Shown in pieces: positions 28,476 through 36,986 of a DNA stretch of 64,000 nucleotides. The stretch comes from Gammaproteobacteria bacterium (GTDB lineage: Bacteria > Pseudomonadota > Gammaproteobacteria > SZUA-140): positions 122,501 through 186,500 of the forward strand of contig JADJWH010000007.1 of NCBI GenBank assembly GCA_016716465.1, in the 5' to 3' direction. Within the stretch, counting starts at the first letter, position 1, and every line of letters begins with the position of its first letter. The notes under the pieces were generated by a model. That model saw only the letters and a program-made list of their open reading frames with translations, did no database searches and was not told where the DNA came from. A program made the translations under genes and the position numbers.

Positions 28476-29675
28476 GTGATCAATACGGATTTTCTTGTAA
28501 TCGGCGGAGGGGTCATTGGGGTCAATATCGCCCGCACCATGAAGCGCCGATATCCCGATTCCCGGGTTGTCGTGCTCGAGAAGGAGCCGGGCTGCGGTTT
28601 GCACGCCAGCGGACGCAATAGCGGAGTCCTGCACGCCGGGTTCTACTATAGCCCTGACAGCCTGAAGGCGCGCTTTACTCGCATGGGTAACATCGCTATG
28701 ACTGAGTACTGTCGCGACAGAGGCATCAGGATCAACGCCTGTGGAAAACTGGTCGTGGCGCGGGACGAGGAGGATCTGCCCCAGATGGACGAGCTCCTGA
28801 AAAGAGGGCGGGCCAATGGGGTGCCACTGGACGAGCTCTCCGAGTCCGATGCCCGGTCCATTGAACCTCGAGTGAAGACCTGCGGCAGGGCGTTGTATTC
28901 CCCCACCACGGCGTCCGTGGACCCAACGGAAGTCATGCGCCGGATGGCCGAGGATGCCGCGCAAGAGGGGGTCGAGATACATACGGGGGTCGGCTATCTG
29001 AAGGCGGAAAACGGATCCGTCATGACGTCCGCGGGCCGCTACGGCGCGGGTTATGTCATCAACGCCGCCGGGCTCTACGCGGATAAGGTCGCGAAAGATT
29101 TCGGCTTCTCCCAGCACTACAGCATCCTGCCCTTCAAGGGGCTATACCTCTATTCGGATGAACCCAGGGGTTCGATTCGCACCAATATCTACCCTGTCCC
29201 GGACCTGAGAAACCCATTTCTGGGCGTCCACTATACGTTGACGGTAAACAACGACGTGAAAATCGGGCCGACCGCCATCCCGGTGCTTTGGCGCGAGCAG
29301 TATCAAGGTCTGGAGAATTTCAGTTCGCGGGAATTTTTCGAGATCGTCTACCGTCAATTGGGGCTGTTCGCGCGCTCTAATTTCGATTTCAAGAAGCTCG
29401 CCATGGAGGAGATCAGGAAATATTCTCGCTCCCGGATGGTCGAACTCGCTTCTGTCCTTGTAGAAGGCGTCGACTCCGGCCGATACAGGCGGTGGGCCAA
29501 GCCCGGCATCCGGGCCCAGCTCCTGGACCACAGGACAAAAAAACTGGAGATGGACTTCGTGATCGAGGGCGATGCGAAGTCACTGCATGTCCTCAACGCC
29601 GTGTCGCCGGCGTTTACCTGTTCCATTCCGTTTTCGGAACATGTATGTAACGAGATTGATAGATTATTGCATTGA
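28476..29675 (+). CDS. FAD-dependent oxidoreductase, L-2-hydroxyglutarate oxidase-like
   Basis: 399 residues from a GTG start 4 nt after the rfbF stop. N-terminal FAD motif DFLVIGGGVIGVNIAR and second glycine-rich part VVLEKEPGCGLHASGRNSGV. Other LhgO-family marks: GVLHAGFYYSPDSLKARF, NAAGLYADKVAKDFGFS and PFKGLYLY. LhgO proteins oxidise L-2-hydroxyglutarate; members inside polysaccharide loci may act on another 2-hydroxy acid or sugar, which the sequence cannot tell. The last bases overlap an upstream extension of the next frame, but the next real start is 16 bp beyond its stop. Confidence 0.85.
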   Translation: MINTDFLVIGGGVIGVNIARTMKRRYPDSRVVVLEKEPGCGLHASGRNSGVLHAGFYYSPDSLKARFTRMGNIAMTEYCRDRGIRINACGKLVVARDEEDLPQMDELLKRGRANGVPLDELSESDARSIEPRVKTCGRALYSPTTASVDPTEVMRRMAEDAAQEGVEIHTGVGYLKAENGSVMTSAGRYGAGYVINAAGLYADKVAKDFGFSQHYSILPFKGLYLYSDEPRGSIRTNIYPVPDLRNPFLGVHYTLTVNNDVKIGPTAIPVLWREQYQGLENFSSREFFEIVYRQLGLFARSNFDFKKLAMEEIRKYSRSRMVELASVLVEGVDSGRYRRWAKPGIRAQLLDHRTKKLEMDFVIEGDAKSLHVLNAVSPAFTCSIPFSEHVCNEIDRLLH

Positions 29676-29691
29676 GCGGGTTGGAAATAAC

Positions 29692-30735
29692 ATGAATATC
29701 TTGATTACCGGAAATATGGGTTACGTGGGTCCCGTCGTCGTGAAACAGCTCAGATCGAGCTATCCGAAGGCGAGGCTGATTGGACTGGACATGGGCTATT
29801 TCGCCCATTGCCTCACGGCGGCGGATACCTTGCCGGAGTGCGACCTCGATGTTCAGTACTTCATGGATGTGCGGGACGTCGGGGTAGAGATGTTGTCCGG
29901 GGTCGATGCCATCGTACACCTGGCCGCGATCTCGAATGATCCCATGGGGAATGCCTTTGAGGAGGTTACCCTGGAGATCAATCACCGGGCCACCGTCGCG
30001 CTGGCGGAAAAGGCCAGGAAGGCCGGTGTCCGGCGCTTCGTTTTTGCTTCCAGCTGCAGCGTCTACGGGTTCGCCGAGGGCGGAGCGAGGGCCGAGGACG
30101 CGGAGTTGAATCCGCTGACCGCTTACGCGAAATCCAAGGTCTACTCTGAGAAAGACCTGCAAGAGCTTGCCAGCGAGTCATTCATCGTAACCAGCCTGCG
30201 CTTTGCCACGGCCTGCGGTATGAGCCAGAGGCTGAGACTGGACCTCGTCCTGAATGATTTCGTGGCAAACGCGGTCGCGGCGAAGAAGATCGTGATTCTG
30301 AGCGACGGCACCCCCTGGCGTCCGCTGATCACGGTGCAGGATATGGCGCGCGCGATCGACTGGGCCGCGACCCGGCCGGTTGACAATGGCGGCGGTTTCA
30401 TTGCGCTCAATGTCGGCAGCAATGTCTGGAACTACCAGGTCAGGGCCCTCGCCGAGGCGGTTGCGCGCGAGATTCCCGGGGTTGAAGTGACCATCAACAA
30501 GGATGCCGCCCCCGACAAGCGCTCATATCAGGTCAATTTCGACCTGTTTTCCAGGCTGGCGTCCGCTTATCAGCCCCAGGTTGATCTGCGCGGGGCGATT
30601 ACGGGGCTGAAGGAAGGTCTGACGGCAATGCATTTCAAGGATGCCAATTTCAGGCAGTCGTCCTTCATGCGGCTGAAGGTGCTGCAGGAGCACCTCGATC
30701 GCGGCAGATTGACCAGGCAGCTGCGCTGGTCGTGA
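29692..30735 (+). CDS. NAD-dependent epimerase/dehydratase
   Basis: 347 residues. ILITGNMGYVGPVVVKQL is a G-x-x-G-x-x-G dinucleotide motif; FASSCSVYGFAEGG and the catalytic TAYAKSKVYSE (Y-x-x-x-K) mark an extended SDR. LRFATACGMSQRLRLDLVLN is the substrate-binding part. It could be the 4-reductase, 4-epimerase or dehydratase step for the CDP-linked sugar started by rfbF; which one is undecided. ATG 29692 is chosen because the family begins MNILITG; the frame is open back to 29572 within the preceding gene. Confidence 0.86.
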   Translation: MNILITGNMGYVGPVVVKQLRSSYPKARLIGLDMGYFAHCLTAADTLPECDLDVQYFMDVRDVGVEMLSGVDAIVHLAAISNDPMGNAFEEVTLEINHRATVALAEKARKAGVRRFVFASSCSVYGFAEGGARAEDAELNPLTAYAKSKVYSEKDLQELASESFIVTSLRFATACGMSQRLRLDLVLNDFVANAVAAKKIVILSDGTPWRPLITVQDMARAIDWAATRPVDNGGGFIALNVGSNVWNYQVRALAEAVAREIPGVEVTINKDAAPDKRSYQVNFDLFSRLASAYQPQVDLRGAITGLKEGLTAMHFKDANFRQSSFMRLKVLQEHLDRGRLTRQLRWS

Positions 30736-30758
30736 CAACAAAGAGAGCAGGGTAACCT

Positions 30759-32000
30759 ATGTCTAGCGCAAACTTGTCGTGCCGCTTCTGTGGAGCAGGC
30801 CTGCGGCGCACATTCGCCGATCTCGGCATGTCGCCGGTGGCGAATTCCTATGTCAAACCCGACGCGTTGCATTGCATGGAGCCGTTCTATCCCCTTCATG
30901 CCTATGTGTGCGAGTCATGTTTTCTGGTTCAGCTCGAGGAATTCCAGAGCCCGTCGGAGATCTTCGGCGACTATGCCTATTTTTCCTCCTATTCAGAGAG
31001 CTGGCTGAAGCACGCCAGGGATTACTCGCTGGAGACCATGAAGCGCTTTGGTATTGATGCGAAATGGCAGGTGGTGGAAATCGCGAGCAATGACGGTTAC
31101 CTGTTGAGGAATTTCAAGGAGGCCGGCGTCCCGGTGCTGGGTATAGAGCCGGCGGAGAACGTGGCCATGGTCGCGCAGCAGGCGGGCATACCCGCGGTCG
31201 TGAAATTCTTTGGCACCCGGACCGCATCCGAGCTTGTCGATCAGGGTACCCGCGCGGATCTTCTGATCGGCAACAATGTATTGGCGCACGTCCCTGATCT
31301 GAACGATTTCGTCGGCGGGCTCAAGATCCTGCTCAGTCCGCGCGGTGTCATCACGATGGAATTCCCGCATCTGCTTCGGCTGATGAAGGAGAATCAGTTC
31401 GATACCATTTACCATGAGCATTTTTCCTATTTCTCTTTCATTACGGTCGAGAAGGTCTTTGCCAAACATGGCCTGACCATTTTTGATGTCAAGGAACTGC
31501 CGACTCACGGAGGTTCGCTCAGGATCTATGCGTGCCATGATGCCGGTTCCGGGCATTTAGTGGGGGAGAGCGTAACTAAACTCAGGGCCGAAGAATTGCG
31601 CCAGGGATTTGACCAGCCTGGCACTTACAGCAGCTTCAGCGAGCAGGTCAAGGAAACCAAGCGGAAACTTCTGGAATTTTTGATCGAGGCCAAGCGTGAC
31701 GGTAAATCGGTCGTCGGTTATGGCGCCCCTGCCAAGGGGAACACGCTGTTGAATTATTGCGGGATCCGTTCCGATTTCATCGATTATACGGTTGACCTCA
31801 GCCCGCACAAGCAGGGGCTTTATCTGCCGGGAACACGCGTGCCGATTCACGCGCCTGACAAGATCAGGGAGACCCGCCCCGACTATGTCCTGATTCTGCC
31901 CTGGAATCTGAAGGACGAGATCATGAAGCAGATGCAGCACATACGCGAGTGGGGTGGAAAATTCGTCGTGCCGATTCCGGAGGTGAAGGTTTATCCATGA
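30759..32000 (+). CDS. Class I SAM-dependent sugar C-methyltransferase
   Basis: 413 residues in the three-part architecture of NDP-sugar C-methyltransferases (TylC3/NovU-like). It has an N-terminal zinc-binding domain with C-x-x-C pairs (CRFCGAG and CESCFLVQ), a central SAM-binding domain (VVEIASNDGYLLRNF, GIEPAENVA), and a C-terminal Rossmann domain with GYGAPAKGNTLLNYCG. Such enzymes put a methyl branch on a 4-keto sugar at C-3. Together with rfbF and the 3,5-epimerase it predicts a branched CDP-sugar. A 4-bp ATGA overlap couples it to the next gene. Confidence 0.9.
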   Translation: MSSANLSCRFCGAGLRRTFADLGMSPVANSYVKPDALHCMEPFYPLHAYVCESCFLVQLEEFQSPSEIFGDYAYFSSYSESWLKHARDYSLETMKRFGIDAKWQVVEIASNDGYLLRNFKEAGVPVLGIEPAENVAMVAQQAGIPAVVKFFGTRTASELVDQGTRADLLIGNNVLAHVPDLNDFVGGLKILLSPRGVITMEFPHLLRLMKENQFDTIYHEHFSYFSFITVEKVFAKHGLTIFDVKELPTHGGSLRIYACHDAGSGHLVGESVTKLRAEELRQGFDQPGTYSSFSEQVKETKRKLLEFLIEAKRDGKSVVGYGAPAKGNTLLNYCGIRSDFIDYTVDLSPHKQGLYLPGTRVPIHAPDKIRETRPDYVLILPWNLKDEIMKQMQHIREWGGKFVVPIPEVKVYP

Positions 32001-32542
32001 TATTCCGTGAGACGGAACTCGCTGGCGCCTTCATCATCGAGCCGGAGAAGATCGAGGATGACAGAGGATTTTTTGCGCGTAGCTGGTGCCGCAGGGAGTT
32101 TGGAGAGCATGGTCTAGAGACCGGCCTTGAGCAATGCAATATATCGTTCAACAAGATGAAGGGTACTCTTCGGGGGATGCATTATCAGATAGCCCCCCAT
32201 GAAGAGGTGAAACTGGTCAGATGTACACGCGGGTCGATTTTCGATGTGATAATCGATCTGCGGCCTTCGTCCTCTACCTATGGGCGCCATTTCGGGCTTG
32301 TGCTTTCGGAGGATGAGAGAAACATGCTGTATATACCGGGTGGATTCGCGCACGGTTTTCAGACGCTGGTGGATTCGACGGAAGTGTTTTATCAGATGAC
32401 CGAGTCATACCATCCGGAATCGGCGCGCGGCGTGCGATGGGATGATGCGGGATTTGATATCGAATGGCCACCTGCGGCGCCACGGTTGATTTCCGAGCGC
32501 GACAGAACCTGGCCTGACTTTACAGGTCATTCAGGGCGTTGA
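31997..32542 (+). CDS. NDP-4-keto-sugar 3,5-epimerase (RmlC/RfbC-like)
   Basis: 181 residues of the RmlC cupin. Seen: RGFFARSWCRREFGEHGLE, QCNISFNKMKGTLRGMHYQ with the catalytic-His region, KLVRCTRGSIFDVIIDLR, and IPGGFAHGFQTLVDSTEVFY. It epimerises a 4-keto sugar at C-3 and/or C-5. RmlC normally acts on dTDP sugars; in this cluster it more likely handles a CDP sugar, an inference from rfbF. Starts in a 4-bp overlap with the methyltransferase stop. Confidence 0.92.
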   Translation: MIFRETELAGAFIIEPEKIEDDRGFFARSWCRREFGEHGLETGLEQCNISFNKMKGTLRGMHYQIAPHEEVKLVRCTRGSIFDVIIDLRPSSSTYGRHFGLVLSEDERNMLYIPGGFAHGFQTLVDSTEVFYQMTESYHPESARGVRWDDAGFDIEWPPAAPRLISERDRTWPDFTGHSGR

Positions 32543-32565
32543 TACAAAGCGAGAGTTCTATCACG

Positions 32566-33405
32566 ATGGCTAAGGAACAATCCGATAATATTCCCGTTCT
32601 GATCATCAAGCCGGACAGCGGCTGGAAGATGATCGACCTCGGCGAGATCATCAGGTACCGCGACCTGGCGTATAACCTGGTGTGGCGCGATATCACGGTT
32701 CAGCATGCCCAGACCGTCCTCGGGTTCATTTGGGCGATCATAACGCCGCTGGTCCAGATACTTATCTTCTCGATAATCTTCGGCAAGGTGGCCAAGATCA
32801 GCACGGACGGGATACCGTATACGCTGTTTACGACCGTTGCGATCATCCCGTGGACATATATGTCCACGGTCATGCTTCAGTCCAGTCAAAGCCTGATTTC
32901 GAACCATAACATGCTGGGTAAGATTTACTTCCCGCGTCTGCTCTATCCGTTAACACCGGTCATTTCGAAAATGTTGAATTTCGGGATATCGCTGTTGCTA
33001 CTGTTGGCGATCATGGTGTACTACAAGGTCGCGCCCACCTGGCAGTTGCTCTATTTGCCCCTATTCATCCTGATGATGATGATGGTTCCGGCGGGTATCG
33101 GCATGTGGATGTCCGCGATGGCGATACGTTACCGCGACATAAAATTCATCATGCACTATGTTGTCCAGATGCTCATGTACAGCGCTCCGATCGTATATTC
33201 GGCGGCATCGATCCCGGAGAATTACCGGTTTGTATATTCATTGAATCCCATTGTGGGAGTGATCGAGGGGTATAGAGCCTGTCTCCTCGGCGCCGATATG
33301 CCCTGGCAATTCATACTGCCCGGCATGTTCACGGCCGTTCTACTGTTCGTTGGGGGCGCCTTTTACTTCAAGCGTATCGAGCGGATATTTGTCGATGTTA
33401 TGTAA
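32566..33405 (+). CDS. wzm: ABC polysaccharide/polyol-phosphate exporter, permease (Wzm)
   Basis: 279 residues of the ABC-2 type. Begins with a cytoplasmic part (DLGEIIRYRDLAYNLVWRDI), then six hydrophobic segments, including LVQILIFSIIFGKVA, LNFGISLLLLLAIMVYY and LLYLPLFILMMMMVPAGIG. LNPIVGVIEGYRACLLG is the family's conserved loop near the C terminus. It forms the membrane pore with Wzt, encoded 30 bp downstream. A TTG at 32539 overlapping the previous stop is an alternative start, but ATG 32566 fits better. Confidence 0.92.
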   Translation: MAKEQSDNIPVLIIKPDSGWKMIDLGEIIRYRDLAYNLVWRDITVQHAQTVLGFIWAIITPLVQILIFSIIFGKVAKISTDGIPYTLFTTVAIIPWTYMSTVMLQSSQSLISNHNMLGKIYFPRLLYPLTPVISKMLNFGISLLLLLAIMVYYKVAPTWQLLYLPLFILMMMMVPAGIGMWMSAMAIRYRDIKFIMHYVVQMLMYSAPIVYSAASIPENYRFVYSLNPIVGVIEGYRACLLGADMPWQFILPGMFTAVLLFVGGAFYFKRIERIFVDVM

Positions 33406-33435
33406 TGTATTCCGCTGCAGCAGAGTTGACACATC

Positions 33436-34797
33436 ATGCCTATGAACTCAGAAGAGATCGCTATCAGGGTCGAGAAAGTCGCCAAGCGGTTCCGTCTTGG
33501 CCTGGAAGACGCCATGCACGATACCTTCGGGGCGGCCATGCTCGATTTCATCAAAAGCCCCCTCAAGAACTATCGATACTATCGTTCGCTTCATAAATTC
33601 GACGACTCCGCCGGCCCGGACGATCCGTCGAGCGAGCCGTCGGATATCCTGTGGGCGCTCAGAAGCGTTTCATTCGAGGTCAAACGCGGGGAGGTCCTGG
33701 GGATAATCGGCACCAACGGCGCTGGCAAATCCACCCTGCTCAAAATCCTGTCGCGAATCACCCCGCCCACACGCGGCTCGATCGAAATCAGAGGCCGGGT
33801 ATCCAGCCTGCTCGAGGTCGGCACCGGTTTCCATAATGAGCTGACGGGCAGGGAAAATATCTATCTCAATGGCACCGTTCTGGGGATGAGAAAGAAGGAA
33901 ATTGACCGGAAATTCGATGAAATCGTCGAGTTCTCCGGCGTCGAGCGTTTCCTTGATACTCCGGTGAAGCGCTATTCCAGCGGCATGCGCGTCCGCCTGG
34001 CTTTTTCGGTGGCAGCCCATCTGGAGCCCGAGATCCTGATCATTGATGAGGTGCTGGCGGTGGGTGACGCGGCATTTCAGAAGAAATGCATGAACAAGAT
34101 GCAGGATGTCGGCGAAGGCGGCCGCACGGTTCTCTTCGTCTCCCACAGCATGCCCGCGATCACCCGATTGTGCCATCGAGCGATACTGCTGAATCAGGGT
34201 ACCGTGCTGAAGGATGGTTTGACGCATGACGTGGTGAGCGCCTATCTGGGATCTGGCCAGGGATCGCCATCACACAAACAATGGGACGATCCGGGCACGG
34301 CACCCGCAGGTAAAGTGGCGCGGTTGCTTGCCGTGCGAGCCCTGGATGCCGACCGCAAAATATCGAGCGCGATGAAGATTACTCAGCCGATCGCGATCGA
34401 GATTGAATTTGAGGTGATCGAGCCGGGATATATCCTGATGCCACATTTTCATGTCTTCAATGACGAAGGCGTGCGCCTGTTCGCGGCCTTGGACCAGGAT
34501 CCGCAGTGGCGCGGAAAACAGCGCCCGAAAGGCCGCTATATTTGCCGTGGCTGGATTCCGGCGAACCTGCTGTCTGAGGGCTTGCTGTATGTGTCTCCCG
34601 CGCTAACGACACTGCAACCGGATATACCGCAATTCATTGCCCGGGACGCCATCTCGTTCCAGGTAATGGACAGCCGGCATGAAGGCGCGGAGTCGGCGCG
34701 AGGGGACTATGCGAGGAATATCAAAGGGGTCATCAGACCGATGTTGAGCTGGGAGTCCGAAATCGTGGAGATACCAGGGCGGCGCTCAACCGCTTGA
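33436..34797 (+). CDS. wzt: ABC polysaccharide exporter, ATP-binding protein with C-terminal sugar-binding domain (Wzt)
   Basis: 453 residues. ATPase part: Walker A GIIGTNGAGKSTLLKILSR near residue 95, signature YSSGMRVRLAFSVA, and Walker B ILIIDEVLAVGD with the H-loop VSHSM. From about residue 275 there is an extra beta-rich domain (IEIEFEVIEPGYILMPHFHV, GRYICRGWIPANLLSEGLLY). It resembles the Wzt C-terminal domain that recognises the capped end of the exported O-chain in E. coli O8/O9a. Such a domain implies the exported glycan carries a specific terminal modification. ATG 33442 is an equally possible start. Confidence 0.92.
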   Translation: MPMNSEEIAIRVEKVAKRFRLGLEDAMHDTFGAAMLDFIKSPLKNYRYYRSLHKFDDSAGPDDPSSEPSDILWALRSVSFEVKRGEVLGIIGTNGAGKSTLLKILSRITPPTRGSIEIRGRVSSLLEVGTGFHNELTGRENIYLNGTVLGMRKKEIDRKFDEIVEFSGVERFLDTPVKRYSSGMRVRLAFSVAAHLEPEILIIDEVLAVGDAAFQKKCMNKMQDVGEGGRTVLFVSHSMPAITRLCHRAILLNQGTVLKDGLTHDVVSAYLGSGQGSPSHKQWDDPGTAPAGKVARLLAVRALDADRKISSAMKITQPIAIEIEFEVIEPGYILMPHFHVFNDEGVRLFAALDQDPQWRGKQRPKGRYICRGWIPANLLSEGLLYVSPALTTLQPDIPQFIARDAISFQVMDSRHEGAESARGDYARNIKGVIRPMLSWESEIVEIPGRRSTA

Positions 34798-34854
34798 GTG
34801 TGCCGGCCGCGGGGCCGCGCTGCCGGCAGAATCGGCAATGCAGGATCGAATGAT

Positions 34855-36159
34855 ATGGACGATATGGACTTCTCTGCCAATGTGCCCTCCGTGGGCGATG
34901 ACATGTACGGACTTGTCCGGCAATTGTTCCCGATTTGTCGCAGCATCACCGGTGACGGCGTGCGGGAGACACTCGCTCTCCTGAGAGAGCGGCTTTCGAT
35001 CGAGATCCACGAAGTCGAAACCGGGACGCAGGTATTCGACTGGACGATTCCGAAGGAATGGAACATCCGCGATGCCTACATCATGGATTCCCGCGGCCGG
35101 AAGGTGATCGACTTCCGGGACAACAATCTGCATGTGTTGAATTACAGTACGCCGATACGTGCGCGGGTATCGAATGAGGAATTGAAGAAACACCTGTACA
35201 CCCTTCCCGACCGGCCGGACTGGATTCCCTACCGCACCTCGTATTACAGCGAAAACTGGGGGTTTTGCGTCAGCCATAATCAATTCCTGAGCCTGACGGA
35301 ACCGGAATACGAGGTTGTGATCGATTCCGATCTGAAGGCCGGTCATATGACCTATGGCGAGTACTACAAGCCGGGAGAGTCCACGGAGGAGGTACTGTTC
35401 TCCTGCCATGTGTGCCATCCCTCGCTCTGTAACGACAATCTTTCCGGGATAGCTCTCGCCGCGCAACTTGCACGCTGGCTGTCCGGTAGAACTACGAGAT
35501 ACTCCTACCGATTTCTCTTTATCCCCGGTACGATAGGGTCGATTGCCTGGCTGAGCCTGAACGAAGCCATGGTCGGGCGCATCAAGCACGGACTGGTGGT
35601 GGTCTGCGTCGGCGACGACGGTGACTTCACGTATAAGAAAAGCCGCCAGGCGGATAGCGAGATCGATCGAATCGTTTTGAATATACTGAAAAATTCGGGT
35701 AAGCCCTACAAGGTGATTGATTTCTATCCCTATGGATATGACGAGCGTCAGTACTGTTCGCCCGGGTTCAATCTCGCCGTCGGCAGTCTGTCCAGAACGA
35801 CCCATGGCGAATACCCTGAATACCATACCTCGGCGGATAATCTGTCATTTGTCAAACCAGTCAATCTGGCCGATTCCTTTGACAAGTATTGCCAGATCGT
35901 CGATGCGCTGGAAAACAATTACACCTACCGCAATCTCAGTCCGAAATGTGAGCCCCAACTCGGGAAGAGAGGTCTATACGGCGGTATCGGGGCGGAGGAC
36001 AAAAAGCCCGTGAAGACCATGACCCTCTTATGGGTCCTCAACCTGTCTGACGGCAAACACAGTCTGCTGGATATCTCGGAACGATCCGGCGTGCCGTTCG
36101 ATGAGGTCGCCGCCGCTGCCGCTGCGCTGGCGGGTGCTGGGCTGTTGGCCAAGGTATGA
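34855..36159 (+). CDS. DUF4910 / DUF2172 M28-fold aminopeptidase-like protein
   Basis: 434 residues. The family's start is seen (LVRQLFPICRSITGDGVRET). Zinc-site residues typical of the M28-like fold follow: LFSCHVCHPSLCNDNLSG (His and Asp) and, later, TTHGEYPEYHTSADN (Glu and His). A C-terminal winged-helix-like part ends the protein. These proteins recur in polysaccharide and O-antigen loci, but their substrate is not settled; an amide or acyl-sugar hydrolase is possible. Start 34855 (MDDMDFSAN) is chosen, with 34864 an alternative. The stop overlaps the next start by 4 bp. Confidence 0.83.
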   Translation: MDDMDFSANVPSVGDDMYGLVRQLFPICRSITGDGVRETLALLRERLSIEIHEVETGTQVFDWTIPKEWNIRDAYIMDSRGRKVIDFRDNNLHVLNYSTPIRARVSNEELKKHLYTLPDRPDWIPYRTSYYSENWGFCVSHNQFLSLTEPEYEVVIDSDLKAGHMTYGEYYKPGESTEEVLFSCHVCHPSLCNDNLSGIALAAQLARWLSGRTTRYSYRFLFIPGTIGSIAWLSLNEAMVGRIKHGLVVVCVGDDGDFTYKKSRQADSEIDRIVLNILKNSGKPYKVIDFYPYGYDERQYCSPGFNLAVGSLSRTTHGEYPEYHTSADNLSFVKPVNLADSFDKYCQIVDALENNYTYRNLSPKCEPQLGKRGLYGGIGAEDKKPVKTMTLLWVLNLSDGKHSLLDISERSGVPFDEVAAAAAALAGAGLLAKV

Positions 36160-36893
36160 TGGGCCCGCTTTCGGGAAAGACCGCGGTCATCACCGGTGCC
36201 ACCGGCGGCATCGGCAGGAGTGTTGCGCTGGCGCTGGCTCGGGAAGGCGTCAATCTGTGCCTGCTCGGTCGCGAGCGGGCTCGATGTGAGGGTCTCCTCG
36301 CGCAAGTGGCGACCGGGCATCCTGGGCTGCGTACCGCCTTTCAGGCGGTGGATCTTGCGGACGTTACCGGTGTGCGGCGTGCCTGCGAGAGCCTTCTGCG
36401 CGATCAGCCTGCTATCGATCTGTTGGTCCACTGCGCCGGCCTGATCGTTCCGGCCGAGTATGCGAGCGCGAAGACTGAGGATTTCGATGCGCAGTATTTC
36501 ATCAACGTTCGGGCGCCATTCCTGCTGACCCAGGGGCTGCTCTCCGCGATCCGTGCCCGGAAGGGGCAGGTGGTATTCGTGAACTCAAGTGCGGCCCAGC
36601 AGAAGGCGAGGGGCGGTATGGCAGCCTACGCCGCCAGTAAATATGCCTTGACGGCGCTGGCCGACAGCCTGCGGGATGAGGTCAATGCGGATGGGGTGCG
36701 GGTCATCAGCGTCTACCCCGGCCGTACCGCGACGGCCATGCAGGAGCAACTCCATGAGCGGGAGGGCAAGCCTTACCGGTCGAATGTTCTGCTGCAACCG
36801 GACGATGTCGCGGAGGCGATTCTTCACGCCCTTATGGCCCCCCTCACCGCCGAGATCACCGATATCTCGATTCGCCCCTTTCAGAAGGGTTGA
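36156..36893 (+). CDS. SDR-family oxidoreductase
   Basis: 245 residues, classical SDR. TGATGGIGRSVALALA near the N terminus binds NAD(P); LLVHCAGLIVPAEYA replaces the usual NNAG strand; FVNSSAAQQKARGG and the catalytic YAASKYALTALA (Y-x-x-x-K) follow. It begins in a 4-bp overlap with the peptidase-like gene, so the two are translationally coupled and likely act in one pathway. The substrate is unknown; a sugar keto-reduction is a fair guess from context. A 93-bp gap leads to the sulfotransferase. Confidence 0.82.
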   Translation: MMGPLSGKTAVITGATGGIGRSVALALAREGVNLCLLGRERARCEGLLAQVATGHPGLRTAFQAVDLADVTGVRRACESLLRDQPAIDLLVHCAGLIVPAEYASAKTEDFDAQYFINVRAPFLLTQGLLSAIRARKGQVVFVNSSAAQQKARGGMAAYAASKYALTALADSLRDEVNADGVRVISVYPGRTATAMQEQLHEREGKPYRSNVLLQPDDVAEAILHALMAPLTAEITDISIRPFQKG

Positions 36894-36986
36894 ATGGCGC
36901 GATGGATGGAGTGGCCGCATCCTCTCTTGGCGCGTCCGGATCCGGCGCCGGTGTGACAGGGGGCCAGGTACCGGCGGAGGTGCGGC

